Positions 14,136 to 22,439 of a DNA stretch of 23,376 nt are shown here, piece by piece; the first letter of the stretch is position 1, and every line of letters begins with the position of its first letter. A model generated the notes under the pieces. It had not been told where the DNA came from, searched no databases, and saw nothing but the letters and a program-made list of their open reading frames with translations. Both the position numbers and the translations under genes were made by a program. This DNA is from Acidobacteriota bacterium (GTDB lineage Bacteria; Acidobacteriota; Terriglobia; Terriglobales; Acidobacteriaceae). The stretch lies in the NCBI GenBank assembly GCA_021798235.1, contig JAJZMO010000001.1:1-23376 (forward strand), in the 5' to 3' direction.

Positions 14136-16019
14136 CTACTCGCGTTCGCTGCGCTTCCAGTTGAGTAGATCGCCCAGCGTGGTGGAGGACGAAGAAGAGG
14201 AAGATCCGGAACCTGAGGATCCAGAACCGGAGCCGGAGTGCGTGGGGCCTTTGTAGGCTTCCACATCGGCGCGGCTGGCCTCATCGCCTACAGCGCGCAG
14301 GCTGAGACCAATCTTCTTTTCCGCTGGATTGTTCTTGATGATTTTGAAGTCATGCTCCTGTCCAACATCCAGCTTGACGGGAACGCCGGTAGCATCGGTG
14401 GCTTCCGAGATGTGGCAGAGGCCTTCGATGCCCTCAGCCAGTTCCACGAACGCGCCAAATTGAGCAATGCGCAGCACCTTGCCATGGATCACATCGCCGA
14501 TGCGGTGCTGATCGAAGAAGGTATCCCAGATGTCGGGCTGCAACTGCTTCATGCCCAGCGAAAGGCGGCGGTGCTCCGGCTCGATGCCAAGAACAACGGC
14601 ACGAACCTTGTCGCCCTTCTTTACTACTTCCGACGGATGCTTGATGCGCTTGGTCCAGCTCATATTGCTAACGTGGACTAGACCATCAATGCCGTCTTCA
14701 ATTTCGATGAAGGCTCCGAACTCGGTCAGGTTGCGCACGCGACCTTCCACGGTGGTGCCAGCCGTGTACTTCTCGGCCAAGTGCTCCCATGGATTTTCCT
14801 GGAGCTGCTTCATGCCGAGCGAAATGCGCCGGTCACTGGGATTGACGCTCAGAATGATGGTGTCAATCTCGTCGCCGGGCTTGACCATCTTTGACGGATG
14901 CTTCATGCGCTTGGACCAGGACATTTCCGAGACGTGTACCAAGCCTTCAATGCCTTGTTCCAGTTCGACAAAAGCACCGTAGTCCGTCACGCTCAAAATG
15001 CGTCCGCGCACCTGTGCGCCGATGGGGTAGCGTTCCGCCACATCCAGCCAGGGATCGGGTGTGAGCTGTTTGAAGCCCAGTGAGATGCGCTGCTTGTCCT
15101 TATCAAAGCGCAGCACCTTCACCTGAATCTCATCGCCGACGTTGACCAGATCGCGTGGGTGCGACAGGCGTCCCCACGACATGTCGGTGACGTGGAGCAG
15201 ACCATCGATGCCACCGAGATCCACAAACGCGCCGTACTCGGTCAGGTTCTTCACCACGCCGGTCAGAATGGTGCCTTCTTCCAAGTGCTCCATGGTTACA
15301 GAGCGCTTGGCGTTCATCTCTTCTTCTAAAATTTCTTTGCGGCTGACGACCACATTGCCGCGCTTCTTGTTGAGCTTGATGACGCGCACTTCCAGCGTCT
15401 GGCCAATGTAGCTTTCCAAGTTGCGAACCGGACGAATCTCCACTTGGGAGCCGGGCAGAAATGCCTTGAGTCCGATGTCGACTGTGAGTCCGCCCTTGAC
15501 GCGGCTGATGGCCACACCGCTGACGGTGGTTTTGTCGGCGGCAGCCTTCTCCAGCGTGTCCCAGATGCGATGGCGCTGTGCTCGCTCATAACTGAGCAGA
15601 TAGCCGCCCTCATACTCATCGCGTTCGACGACCACCTCAATCACTTGGCCGGGTTGCAGCTTGGACTGGCCTGTATGGTCCAGCACTTGCGCCAAGGGAA
15701 TCAATCCCTCTGACTTCAGTCCCACGTCGACGACGACATGCTTGTCCGTCAGCTTGACGACGGTGCCAGTGACGAGGCTGTCCTCTGCCAGCGCGGCGGC
15801 CTCGGCGGCCTGTTCGCGGTCAAAGGATTCCAGTGCCGCTGCAAAATCTTCAAACGCGGCTTCTTCGTCAGACGTGTGGGTTGGCTCGCTGCTGCCAGCG
15901 GAGGTGTAGGTGGATTCGGGGGCGTCGGCTTCTGCCGCGACCAAGGCGATGACGTTGGTTTCCAGTTCGGTGTTCAGGGGATTGCTCTCTGCGGTATCGG
16001 GATGGAGGGTTTTGCCCAT
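14136..16019 (-). CDS. rpsA: 30S ribosomal protein S1
   Basis: Encodes 627 residues, about 70 more than the E. coli protein. It binds mRNA and brings it to the 30S subunit. Six S1 (OB-fold) repeats can be followed at roughly 80-148, 165-233, 250-320, 337-405, 424-492 and 510-580; repeats 3-5 show the classic GAFV(D/E)...G(I/L)VHVS.MSW pattern. An acidic Ala/Glu-rich extension (1-75) and a Ser/Gly homopolymer tail (about 595-612) flank the repeats. The ATG at 16019 is the only sensible start. A possible extended -10 (16043-16038) lies only ~18 bp before it, giving a short leader. No cmk or ihfB neighbour is present. Confidence 0.96.
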   Translation of the reverse strand: MGKTLHPDTAESNPLNTELETNVIALVAAEADAPESTYTSAGSSEPTHTSDEEAAFEDFAAALESFDREQAAEAAALAEDSLVTGTVVKLTDKHVVVDVGLKSEGLIPLAQVLDHTGQSKLQPGQVIEVVVERDEYEGGYLLSYERAQRHRIWDTLEKAAADKTTVSGVAISRVKGGLTVDIGLKAFLPGSQVEIRPVRNLESYIGQTLEVRVIKLNKKRGNVVVSRKEILEEEMNAKRSVTMEHLEEGTILTGVVKNLTEYGAFVDLGGIDGLLHVTDMSWGRLSHPRDLVNVGDEIQVKVLRFDKDKQRISLGFKQLTPDPWLDVAERYPIGAQVRGRILSVTDYGAFVELEQGIEGLVHVSEMSWSKRMKHPSKMVKPGDEIDTIILSVNPSDRRISLGMKQLQENPWEHLAEKYTAGTTVEGRVRNLTEFGAFIEIEDGIDGLVHVSNMSWTKRIKHPSEVVKKGDKVRAVVLGIEPEHRRLSLGMKQLQPDIWDTFFDQHRIGDVIHGKVLRIAQFGAFVELAEGIEGLCHISEATDATGVPVKLDVGQEHDFKIIKNNPAEKKIGLSLRAVGDEASRADVEAYKGPTHSGSGSGSSGSGSSSSSSSTTLGDLLNWKRSERE

Positions 16020-16037
16020 GCGTAACAGTTCCGGACT

Positions 16038-16043
16038 CCTATA
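16038..16043 (-). promoter_or_regulatory. Possible extended -10 promoter for rpsA
   Basis: On the minus strand the sequence reads TGC-TATAGG, a TGn-extended -10 box (16043-16038). The -35 position (GCAATC) is poor. Transcription from it would start ~12 nt before the rpsA ATG, an unusually short leader. AGGAG follows directly but is too far from the ATG to be an ideal ribosome site. Confidence 0.3.
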
Positions 16044-16453
16044 GCACTAGCGCAAAGCCGGATTGCGTTGCGCACTCCGTGCGACAAGTGATGAACCATT
16101 TCGTCACCACCTGTTTTTCCGGCTGCATTGTCCAGTGTAGCGCTGCGCAAGCCGCCCACCTGACCCTGCAACGGAACCTCGGACTTCTTCCACCCTGAAT
16201 CTTGCATTCTGCTCTTGATGGTTACGAAGGAGAACGGGGCGCAGAGCACCAGTTCACGCAGCAGAAACATACCAGAGGAACTTCGGTTCGGGATGTATGG
16301 AAATCCGGTTGGGAAGCGGCTGTGCAGGAGTCCAGCGCACAGTGCTCCCAATCTGACTATAGCAATCGCGGACAGACAGGTCAATGCTTTTCTGGAGCGC
16401 GCGATTCCGTCCCTTCCTACCTGCGCGCAGCTGCACGGTCCGCGCGGCATGAC
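16044..16453. other. Divergent rpsA/HIT intergenic region, no gene seen
   Basis: About 410 bp separate the presumed rpsA promoter from the HIT gene start region. Frames cross it on both strands, but none has a ribosome site, a recognisable protein pattern or consistent codon use. The plus-strand frame in phase with the HIT gene continues upstream to 16215 without HIT-like sequence. No strong hairpin was noticed. Confidence 0.5.
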
Positions 16454-16459
16454 TATACT
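16454..16459 (+). promoter_or_regulatory. -10 box (TATACT) 7 bp before the HIT gene ATG
   Basis: TATACT at 16454-16459 is followed by 7 nt and then ATG 16467, so transcription would start at or next to the start codon. No Shine-Dalgarno sequence is seen, which fits a leaderless message. The -35 region (CTGCAC, 16431-16436, 17-nt spacing) is weak. Confidence 0.35.
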
Positions 16460-16466
16460 GCCGTTT

Positions 16467-17033
16467 ATGGATCTATTGTGGACGCCTTGGCGGTACCGAT
16501 ACGTCAGCAGAGCCGATACGGAGCCGCGACAGGGAGTGCCCGCTGCGCTCAGTGCTTGGCCGGGAGATACGCAATGCGTCTTTTGCAATCTGCAACAGTC
16601 CGCGCAGTATGCCGTCGAACACGGCATGGCGCAACTGGAGGCTGATCGCGCGGCAAACATCATTCTGCGCGCGCAGCATTGCTTCGTGTGCATGAATGCG
16701 TATCCCTACAACTCCGGCCACGCCATGATCCTGCCGTACGCGCATACGGCTGACTTTGGCGCGCTGGATGCCGCCGTGGCCACGGAGATGATGCTGCTGG
16801 CGCAAAAGCTGGAGCGCGCGCTACGCCGCGTCTATCGGCCCGAGGGCGTCAACTTGGGATTGAATCTGGGCAAGGCCGCAGGAGCTGGTGTGGCCGGGCA
16901 TCTACATCTGCACATGCTGCCGCGTTGGACGGGCGACACCAATTTTATGACCGTGACCGGCGAAACACGCGTGTTGCCAGAAAATGTGGAGACGGCAGGC
17001 GACCGCCTGCGGGATGCGCTGGCTCAAGTCTGA
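16467..17033 (+). CDS. HIT-family nucleotide hydrolase/phosphorylase
   Basis: Encodes 188 residues from ATG 16467. The start MDLLWTPWRYRYV matches the usual N-terminus of the Ap4A phosphorylase-like HIT branch (MDxLWTPWR). An ATG at 16449 adds six residues. A zinc-type CVFC (C37, C40) lies near the N-terminus. The histidine triad GHLHLHMLPRW holds the nucleophilic histidine, and NLGLNLGKAAGAGVAGH precedes it. Members cleave dinucleoside polyphosphates or nucleotide-linked phosphoramidates; the substrate here is not decidable. The gene is convergent with the DUF4440-type gene, with 12 bp between stops. It has no ribosome site and a -10 box just before the ATG. Confidence 0.92.
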   Translation: MDLLWTPWRYRYVSRADTEPRQGVPAALSAWPGDTQCVFCNLQQSAQYAVEHGMAQLEADRAANIILRAQHCFVCMNAYPYNSGHAMILPYAHTADFGALDAAVATEMMLLAQKLERALRRVYRPEGVNLGLNLGKAAGAGVAGHLHLHMLPRWTGDTNFMTVTGETRVLPENVETAGDRLRDALAQV

Positions 17034-17045
17034 TGCGAGACCGCG

Positions 17046-17609
17046 TTATGATTGTGCGGAAAGCTTGGCGGCCTTGTCGCGTCCGTGTTCCCGAATGCGA
17101 CTGGCCTCAAAACTGACAATCTTCCAGCCTGCGCCATCCAGATGATAGACGCGCGTATACCGGTAGCGCCCGCTGATGGGGTGGCCGTCATATGTGCCGC
17201 TGACCTCGGCTGTCGAGACTACGACGGCTGTGCTGCCATAGACGCGAATCTTGTGAGTCGTCGTTTTGATGGAGGCGAAGCGGATCCGGCCATCCCGCAC
17301 CGAGCGAAGTGTGTCCGCCTTGGAGTCCAGACTGCCATTCGGAGCAATGCCCAGGTAATCTTCGGCCAGCATGGAGCCGAGTGTGTTGGCGTTTCCGCTC
17401 AGCTCCGCTGCAGTCCAGCGCTGCTCCAACGTTGCAATAGTTTGTCGCACCGTCTTCGGCGTATGGGCATGGTGCGGGAGGGCATGCGCGCACGCTGCAC
17501 CCGCAAAGAAAAGCAGCCCGGTGCAGCGTGCTGCACGCAGCCAAGAATTCCCACGCTGAGGCAGCCAGTGGTGCCGTACTGGAATCCGATGCTGTGCGAG
17601 GGGGCGCAT
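17046..17609 (-). CDS. Exported NTF2-like protein (DUF4440 type)
   Basis: Encodes 187 residues from ATG 17609; TTG 17624 is an alternative five codons upstream. The N-terminus is basic, then LLFFAGAACAHALPHHAH looks like a signal peptide with cleavage near ALP. Residues ~60-175 fit the cone-shaped SnoaL/NTF2 fold of DUF4440: TIATLEQRWTAAELSGNANTL, LAEDYLGIAPNG, then strand pairs VYGSTAVVVSTAEVSGTYDG and RYTRVYHLDGAGWKIVSFEAS. Such proteins are small-ligand binders or structural domains with varied roles; no catalytic residues can be assigned. It lies 117 bp downstream of the ABM gene on the same strand and may be a separate unit. Confidence 0.8.
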   Translation of the reverse strand: MRPLAQHRIPVRHHWLPQRGNSWLRAARCTGLLFFAGAACAHALPHHAHTPKTVRQTIATLEQRWTAAELSGNANTLGSMLAEDYLGIAPNGSLDSKADTLRSVRDGRIRFASIKTTTHKIRVYGSTAVVVSTAEVSGTYDGHPISGRYRYTRVYHLDGAGWKIVSFEASRIREHGRDKAAKLSAQS

Positions 17610-17726
17610 GGCGATCTGTCCCAAGGATCGTAGCCCGATTGCACGGGGGAGTCAAAGAGAAATTTGGGGCCTGTACCTGTTTGATGAACCGTACACATTG
17701 CAGGCAAAAGAGATAGGCGCGGATGG

Positions 17727-18014
17727 TTACGCCAGCGCGTTCCAGTCTTCAATGCTGCGCTCGCGCATCCACTGGTAGAGACCGCCGATGGCGTACTCAT
17801 GAAAGTGCGCAGAGTTGCGGTGCGCCTCCTGTGCTGCTGCGTCACGGAACTGCTCATAGATCAGGATCGTGTTGGGATCGTCGGCCAGCTCATGCGGGAT
17901 GTAGGTGACGCAGCCCGGCTCCTGACGCGAGGCTTCGGTGAGCGGGCGCAGCGCTGCAGCCACCCGTTCTCGGTCTTCGGGAGCAAAGCGCATGCGGACA
18001 ACGAAGGTAATCAT
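17727..18014 (-). CDS. ABM-domain monooxygenase (putative quinol monooxygenase)
   Basis: Encodes 95 residues, a complete single ABM (antibiotic biosynthesis monooxygenase) domain, a dimeric ferredoxin-like fold. Typical elements are ITFVVRMRFAPEDRERVAAALRPL, EPGCVTYIPHEL, ILIYEQFRDAAAQEAHRNSAHFHEY. Relatives such as YgiN act on quinols without a cofactor, while others degrade heme (IsdG) or simply bind ligand; the heme residues are not evident here. AGGAC lies about 9 nt upstream of the ATG. The gene starts 48 bp after the purA stop on the same strand and is probably transcribed with it. Confidence 0.88.
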   Translation of the reverse strand: MITFVVRMRFAPEDRERVAAALRPLTEASRQEPGCVTYIPHELADDPNTILIYEQFRDAAAQEAHRNSAHFHEYAIGGLYQWMRERSIEDWNALA

Positions 18015-18062
18015 AAGGCAGTGTCCTTGGGGGTGCAGCGTTCCATGGTTTGCTTCGTTGGC

Positions 18063-19385
<1,323 letters not shown>

Positions 19386-19592
19386 GTTTCTTCCCGTCTG
19401 TAGAATCCGGCGCACACCCTCCGCTTGGCGTGCTCTGGGCGCGCTGCTGCAAGCGGCTGGTTTGTTCCGGGAAAATGGTGCGGCTCCGGTGCAAACGCGA
19501 AGCGCTCCCAAGGTCTGATCCTATACTACCCTGTACGCGGATAAAATCACACCGGCACCAAACTCGGTTTGGTGGAAAACGATGGAGAGAAC
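19386..19592. promoter_or_regulatory. Divergent purA/mutM promoter region
   Basis: This 207-bp gap must hold promoters for both genes. TATACT (19522-19527) is a good -10 toward mutM. The same bases read on the complement contain TAGTATAGGAT, usable toward purA. Clear -35 boxes are not seen, and no purine-repressor-like palindrome was found. Confidence 0.3.
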
Positions 19593-20438
19593 ATGCCAGA
19601 ACTGCCCGAAGTGGAGACTGTGGCGCGTGGTGTCGATGAGCGTGTGCGCGGGCGCAGCATCGTCTCCGTGCGCCTGGGGCGCAAACCGGAGCCATTCAAG
19701 ACCCCGCGCGCGGCCATGATGGCTGCACTGGAAGGCCGCAGCATCGCGCGCGTGCATCGCGTGGGCAAACACATCGTGGTGGACCTGGCCGAGCGCCCAA
19801 CGGGGCGTGCAGGAGCTGCGAGCCGCGTGCGTACGCAATGGCTGGTGCATCTGGGCATGACGGGCCGCTTGCTGGTCAGCCACGCCGACGTCCCCATTCC
19901 CACCCATACGCATGCCGCGTTGCACTTGGACGATGGGCGGGAGTTGCGCTTTGTAGATGCGCGACGCTTTGGACGGCTGGCCATTCATGCCATGAGCGAT
20001 GGTGGGGAATTCGCCGGAACCGGCAGGGAGCCGTTGACGATCACGGCAGAGTCGTTCGTTGCGATTTTTTCTGGGCGCAATGCGCCGATCAAAGCGCTGC
20101 TGCTGAATCAAACCCTGCTGCATGGGGTGGGCAACATTTACGCCGATGAAAGCCTGTTTCGCGCGGGGATTCTTCCGCATCGTCCCGCTTCCAGTCTGAG
20201 CCGGGCAGAGCTGTTGCGTTTGCGCCGTGCCTTGCAAGCGGTGCTGCGCCGGGCCATTGCGCGCGGTGGCTCCTCGGTCTCCGATTATGTGGACGCAGAC
20301 GGTGTGCGTGGATTCTTTCAGTTGGAACACTGTGTCTATCTGCGGACGGGCCAGCCCTGCCGTGTCTGTGGAGCGCCGATTCAGCGCTCGATCGTGGCGG
20401 GAAGGGGCACACATGCCTGCCGACAGTGTCAACAATAG
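19593..20438 (+). CDS. mutM: Formamidopyrimidine-DNA glycosylase
   Basis: Encodes 281 residues from ATG 19593, with GGAGAG 3 nt upstream. It removes 8-oxoguanine and formamidopyrimidines and nicks the abasic site. The essential N-terminus PELPEVE (P2 nucleophile, E3) is intact. K59 is in the HRVGKH segment, and the H2TH region reads LLNQTLLHGVGNIYADESLFRAGI. The C-terminal zinc finger has C256, C259, C276 and C279, with R271 in the finger loop. An insertion of several residues (ERPTGRAGAASRVRTQ, about 75-90) lengthens the first domain slightly. It stands 100 bp before the ROK kinase gene. Confidence 0.96.
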   Translation: MPELPEVETVARGVDERVRGRSIVSVRLGRKPEPFKTPRAAMMAALEGRSIARVHRVGKHIVVDLAERPTGRAGAASRVRTQWLVHLGMTGRLLVSHADVPIPTHTHAALHLDDGRELRFVDARRFGRLAIHAMSDGGEFAGTGREPLTITAESFVAIFSGRNAPIKALLLNQTLLHGVGNIYADESLFRAGILPHRPASSLSRAELLRLRRALQAVLRRAIARGGSSVSDYVDADGVRGFFQLEHCVYLRTGQPCRVCGAPIQRSIVAGRGTHACRQCQQ

Positions 20439-20538
20439 CCAAAGACGACTGCGAACCGTAGTATGATTTTTTCGGCCACCTGAAAATAACGACTCCTTCC
20501 AACGGGCGGAAACTCCAAAACGAAAGCGAGACTTCACT

Positions 20539-21555
20539 GTGTCGGGAATGTATTCAATCGGCATTGATTTAGGGGGAACCAATTTGCGGGTTGCCGTGAT
20601 GCGGCAAGAGGGAACATTAACCGACACGATTGCCTTGCGCACACGCTTGCGAGAGGGCCGGGATACCGTTGTGGCCGATATGTGCGAGGCCGTGGAAGCG
20701 CTGCGCCTGCGCCAGAAGGGCACGGGAAAATGCGTGGGCGTCGGCGTGGGCACGCCCGGCCCGTTGGAGTTGCCAGCGGGCATTCTGCGCCGCCCTCCCA
20801 ATCTACCCGGATGGGATGGGTTTGATGTGCGCCGGGCCATTGAAAGCCGCCTGCAGCAGCCCATTTTGCTGGAAAGTGATGCCAATGTGGCCGCGCTGGC
20901 CGAGGCGCGCTTTGGGGCCGGCAAACAGTATGGGGTGGACTCCCTGTGTATGTTGACGCTGGGCACGGGCGTGGGCAATGGGATTATTCTTCACGGGCAT
21001 GTTTGGCAGGGAGCCAATGGCATGGCCGGCGAGGCTGGGCACATGACCGTGGTGCCCGAAGGCACTCCCTGTGGCTGCGGGAGCCGTGGGTGTTTGGAGC
21101 TGTACGCCTCGGCGACCGGTCTGCGTCGGATGGCGCTCGAATCGGTTGCGGCAGCGGCCCAGCCCCACTCCGCTCTGGCTCAACTCGCCCACGACAATGT
21201 TTCGTTCCAAGCGCACGATGTGGCCAAGCTGGCCGAGGCCGGTGATGCTCAGGCGCAGGCCATCTTTACGGAGATGGGGCGCTGTCTGGGGCTGACACTG
21301 GCTGCACTGGTCAATATCCTCAACCTGCCGCTGTATGTTCTGGGTGGAGGAAGTGCGGCGGCGTGGCCTCTGTTTGCGCCCGCTTTGTACAGGGAATTGC
21401 GCGAGCGCGCCTACGTCTACCGGGCCACGGAGCCAAACGAGGCGGAAAAGGCCGCGCGGACGCCCGGAAAAACTCATGTCGCACAGGCGGAGTTGGGCGC
21501 GGATTCCGGAATTTTGGGGGCAGCGTACCTGCCCTGGACGGAAGTGCCTGCCTGA
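20539..21555 (+). CDS. ROK-family sugar kinase (glucokinase-like)
   Basis: Encodes 338 residues. The start is GTG 20539; ATG 20548 (MYSIGIDLGG) is an equally possible start, and neither has a strong ribosome site. The ATP phosphate motif IGIDLGGTNLRVAV (7-20) opens the protein. GTPGPLE and LESDANVAALAEARFGAG give the catalytic Asp, TLGTGVGNGII follows, and the ROK signature has EAGHMTVVPEG followed by the zinc cysteines CGCGSRGCLE. It phosphorylates glucose or a related hexose. VLGGGSAAAW marks the second nucleotide-binding part. A ~20-residue insertion near the C-terminus (EPNEAEKAARTPGKTH) is unusual but harmless-looking. Confidence 0.93.
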   Translation: MSGMYSIGIDLGGTNLRVAVMRQEGTLTDTIALRTRLREGRDTVVADMCEAVEALRLRQKGTGKCVGVGVGTPGPLELPAGILRRPPNLPGWDGFDVRRAIESRLQQPILLESDANVAALAEARFGAGKQYGVDSLCMLTLGTGVGNGIILHGHVWQGANGMAGEAGHMTVVPEGTPCGCGSRGCLELYASATGLRRMALESVAAAAQPHSALAQLAHDNVSFQAHDVAKLAEAGDAQAQAIFTEMGRCLGLTLAALVNILNLPLYVLGGGSAAAWPLFAPALYRELRERAYVYRATEPNEAEKAARTPGKTHVAQAELGADSGILGAAYLPWTEVPA

Positions 21556-21595
21556 GGCAGATAAATCCAATTTTGGAATTTTCAGAGGTAATTCT

Positions 21596-21643
21596 ATGGA
21601 TATTCATAAAGTTCCAATGTGGAAATCGAAGCCATCTGATTGA
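21596..21643 (+). CDS. Possible 15-codon leader ORF
   Basis: ATG 21596 is preceded by AGAGG with 7-nt spacing and opens a 15-codon frame (MDIHKVPMWKSKPSD) ending in TGA. It begins 40 bp after the ROK kinase gene. It overlaps a set of competing AT-rich hairpins, and its stop codon lies within the first hairpin arm. It has no cluster of a single amino acid as in classical attenuators. Too short to support by sequence alone. Confidence 0.25.
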   Translation: MDIHKVPMWKSKPSD

Positions 21644-21676
21644 TAAGAATAGAATCAATCTTTGGAATCTTGATTG
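21638..21676 (+). promoter_or_regulatory. Mutually exclusive hairpins downstream of the ROK gene
   Basis: GATTGAT (21638-21644) pairs with ATCAATC (21654-21660). The same central bases AATCAA (21653-21658) can instead pair with TTGATT (21670-21675). A third option pairs TTCCAA (21612-21617) with TTGGAA (21662-21667). Competing stems around a short ORF are the form of an attenuator, but the next gene is ~760 bp away and the stems are AU-rich and weak. Confidence 0.3.
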
Positions 21677-21710
21677 CAGTTAGATCTTGCGTATTCCAGC
21701 GAGGCATCCG

Positions 21711-22007
21711 CACCCTTAACGGGGTGAGTCCGAGAATCGAACGGGTCGTGGAAGGATCCCGCCAGCCACAGGCGGCGGGACACTCGGCCCAGCAAGTTCG
21801 ACCGGAACAGAGAAAATAAATTGCAGGGTTCCATGCGGTTGTGCCCATGGCCGCAGATGGATCGGCAAGCAAGGGGCTACCCCGTACCGGGAGGCCAGAG
21901 GCCCCGTAAAGCAAGTTGCATCATCTTGATATAAAATGGTTTGTGTGTACGTGCAGTTTCGTGCGCAATCGCCGTTGGCAGTGGCGCAGCAAGGCGCGCA
22001 CGGTTTT
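21711..22007 (+). ncRNA. Candidate structured RNA, family not recognised
   Basis: No convincing gene covers this part of the gap, yet hairpins follow one another. CACCC/GGGTG pair at 21711-21726. CCGAG (21730-21734) pairs with CTCGG (21783-21787) around a strong stem 21757-21780 (TCCCGCC, bulged A, GCC-ACA-GGC, GGCGGGA). GGAAC/GTTCC (21804-21832), TGCGG/CCGCA (21834-21855) and GGGGC/GCCCC (21873-21905) follow. CGTGCGC/GCGCACG (21960-22002) is followed by TTTT (22004-22007), like a terminator. I see no RNase P, SRP, tmRNA or 6S signature. It could be an Acidobacteriota-specific RNA or a long leader; strand is assumed plus. Confidence 0.35.
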
Positions 22008-22260
22008 GCGTGGGTACGCACAGGGTTGTGGAGTGTCCCATTGCGCAGACTTGCCATACGGTAGCATCCAGAGTAGTATTTGAGTTGCCCATCATAATTT
22101 GGCTGATGCCACACCACCCCAGAACCAACGTGGCTCGCCAGTAGCATTGAGAAGAGTGGACGCAACACAAGCGTGAAAGAGACGATCCGAAGAAACAGGT
22201 GAGCGCACGAACGTTGGTGCGAATGCTTGTCGGGCATGGCGGGTCAGTGTGCTGGGCAGT

Positions 22261-22280
22261 CGCTCCTGTGGGAGCGTTTT
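22261..22280 (+). terminator. Terminator-like hairpin upstream of the last gene
   Basis: CGCTCC (22261-22266), TGTG, GGAGCG (22271-22276) and then TTTT (22277-22280) form a short intrinsic-terminator shape. It lies 160 bp before the start of the last gene. It could end an RNA from the structured region or act as an attenuator for the gene at 22440. The stem is short and the T-run minimal. The remaining stretch 22281-22439 shows nothing else clear. Confidence 0.4.
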
Positions 22281-22439
22281 GCAAGCGGCCACTGGCTAAG
22301 GCCGAACCGAACACGACAACAACACGAAACAGGCGGCAGACGGCAGAACCACGGCATCGGCAACGGTGGACGTGTAGTTGGCCCGATGCAGGGCCAAGGC
22401 AGGAAACGGCGCCAATGCAGGTGCCAAGGAAGTGTGTGC

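Noticed and set aside
16215..16466. N-terminal extension of the HIT protein to TTG 16215
   Set aside because: The conserved family N-terminus MDLLWTPWR begins at 16467, and the upstream 84 codons show no HIT-like or signal sequence.
21655..21834. 59-codon minus-strand ORF (MEPCNLFSLF...) in the gap after the ROK gene
   Set aside because: No ribosome binding site, no family pattern, and the ORF runs through strong hairpins. It more likely reflects RNA structure than a gene, though it cannot be fully excluded.
21594..21914. 106-codon minus-strand frame in the same gap
   Set aside because: Overlaps the structured region, has no ribosome site and a shadow-like composition; not supported as a protein.
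22227..22439. N-terminal extension of the last gene back to 22227
   Set aside because: The extra 71 residues have no protein-like pattern and run through the terminator-like hairpin at 22261-22280. The start at 22440 has a ribosome site.
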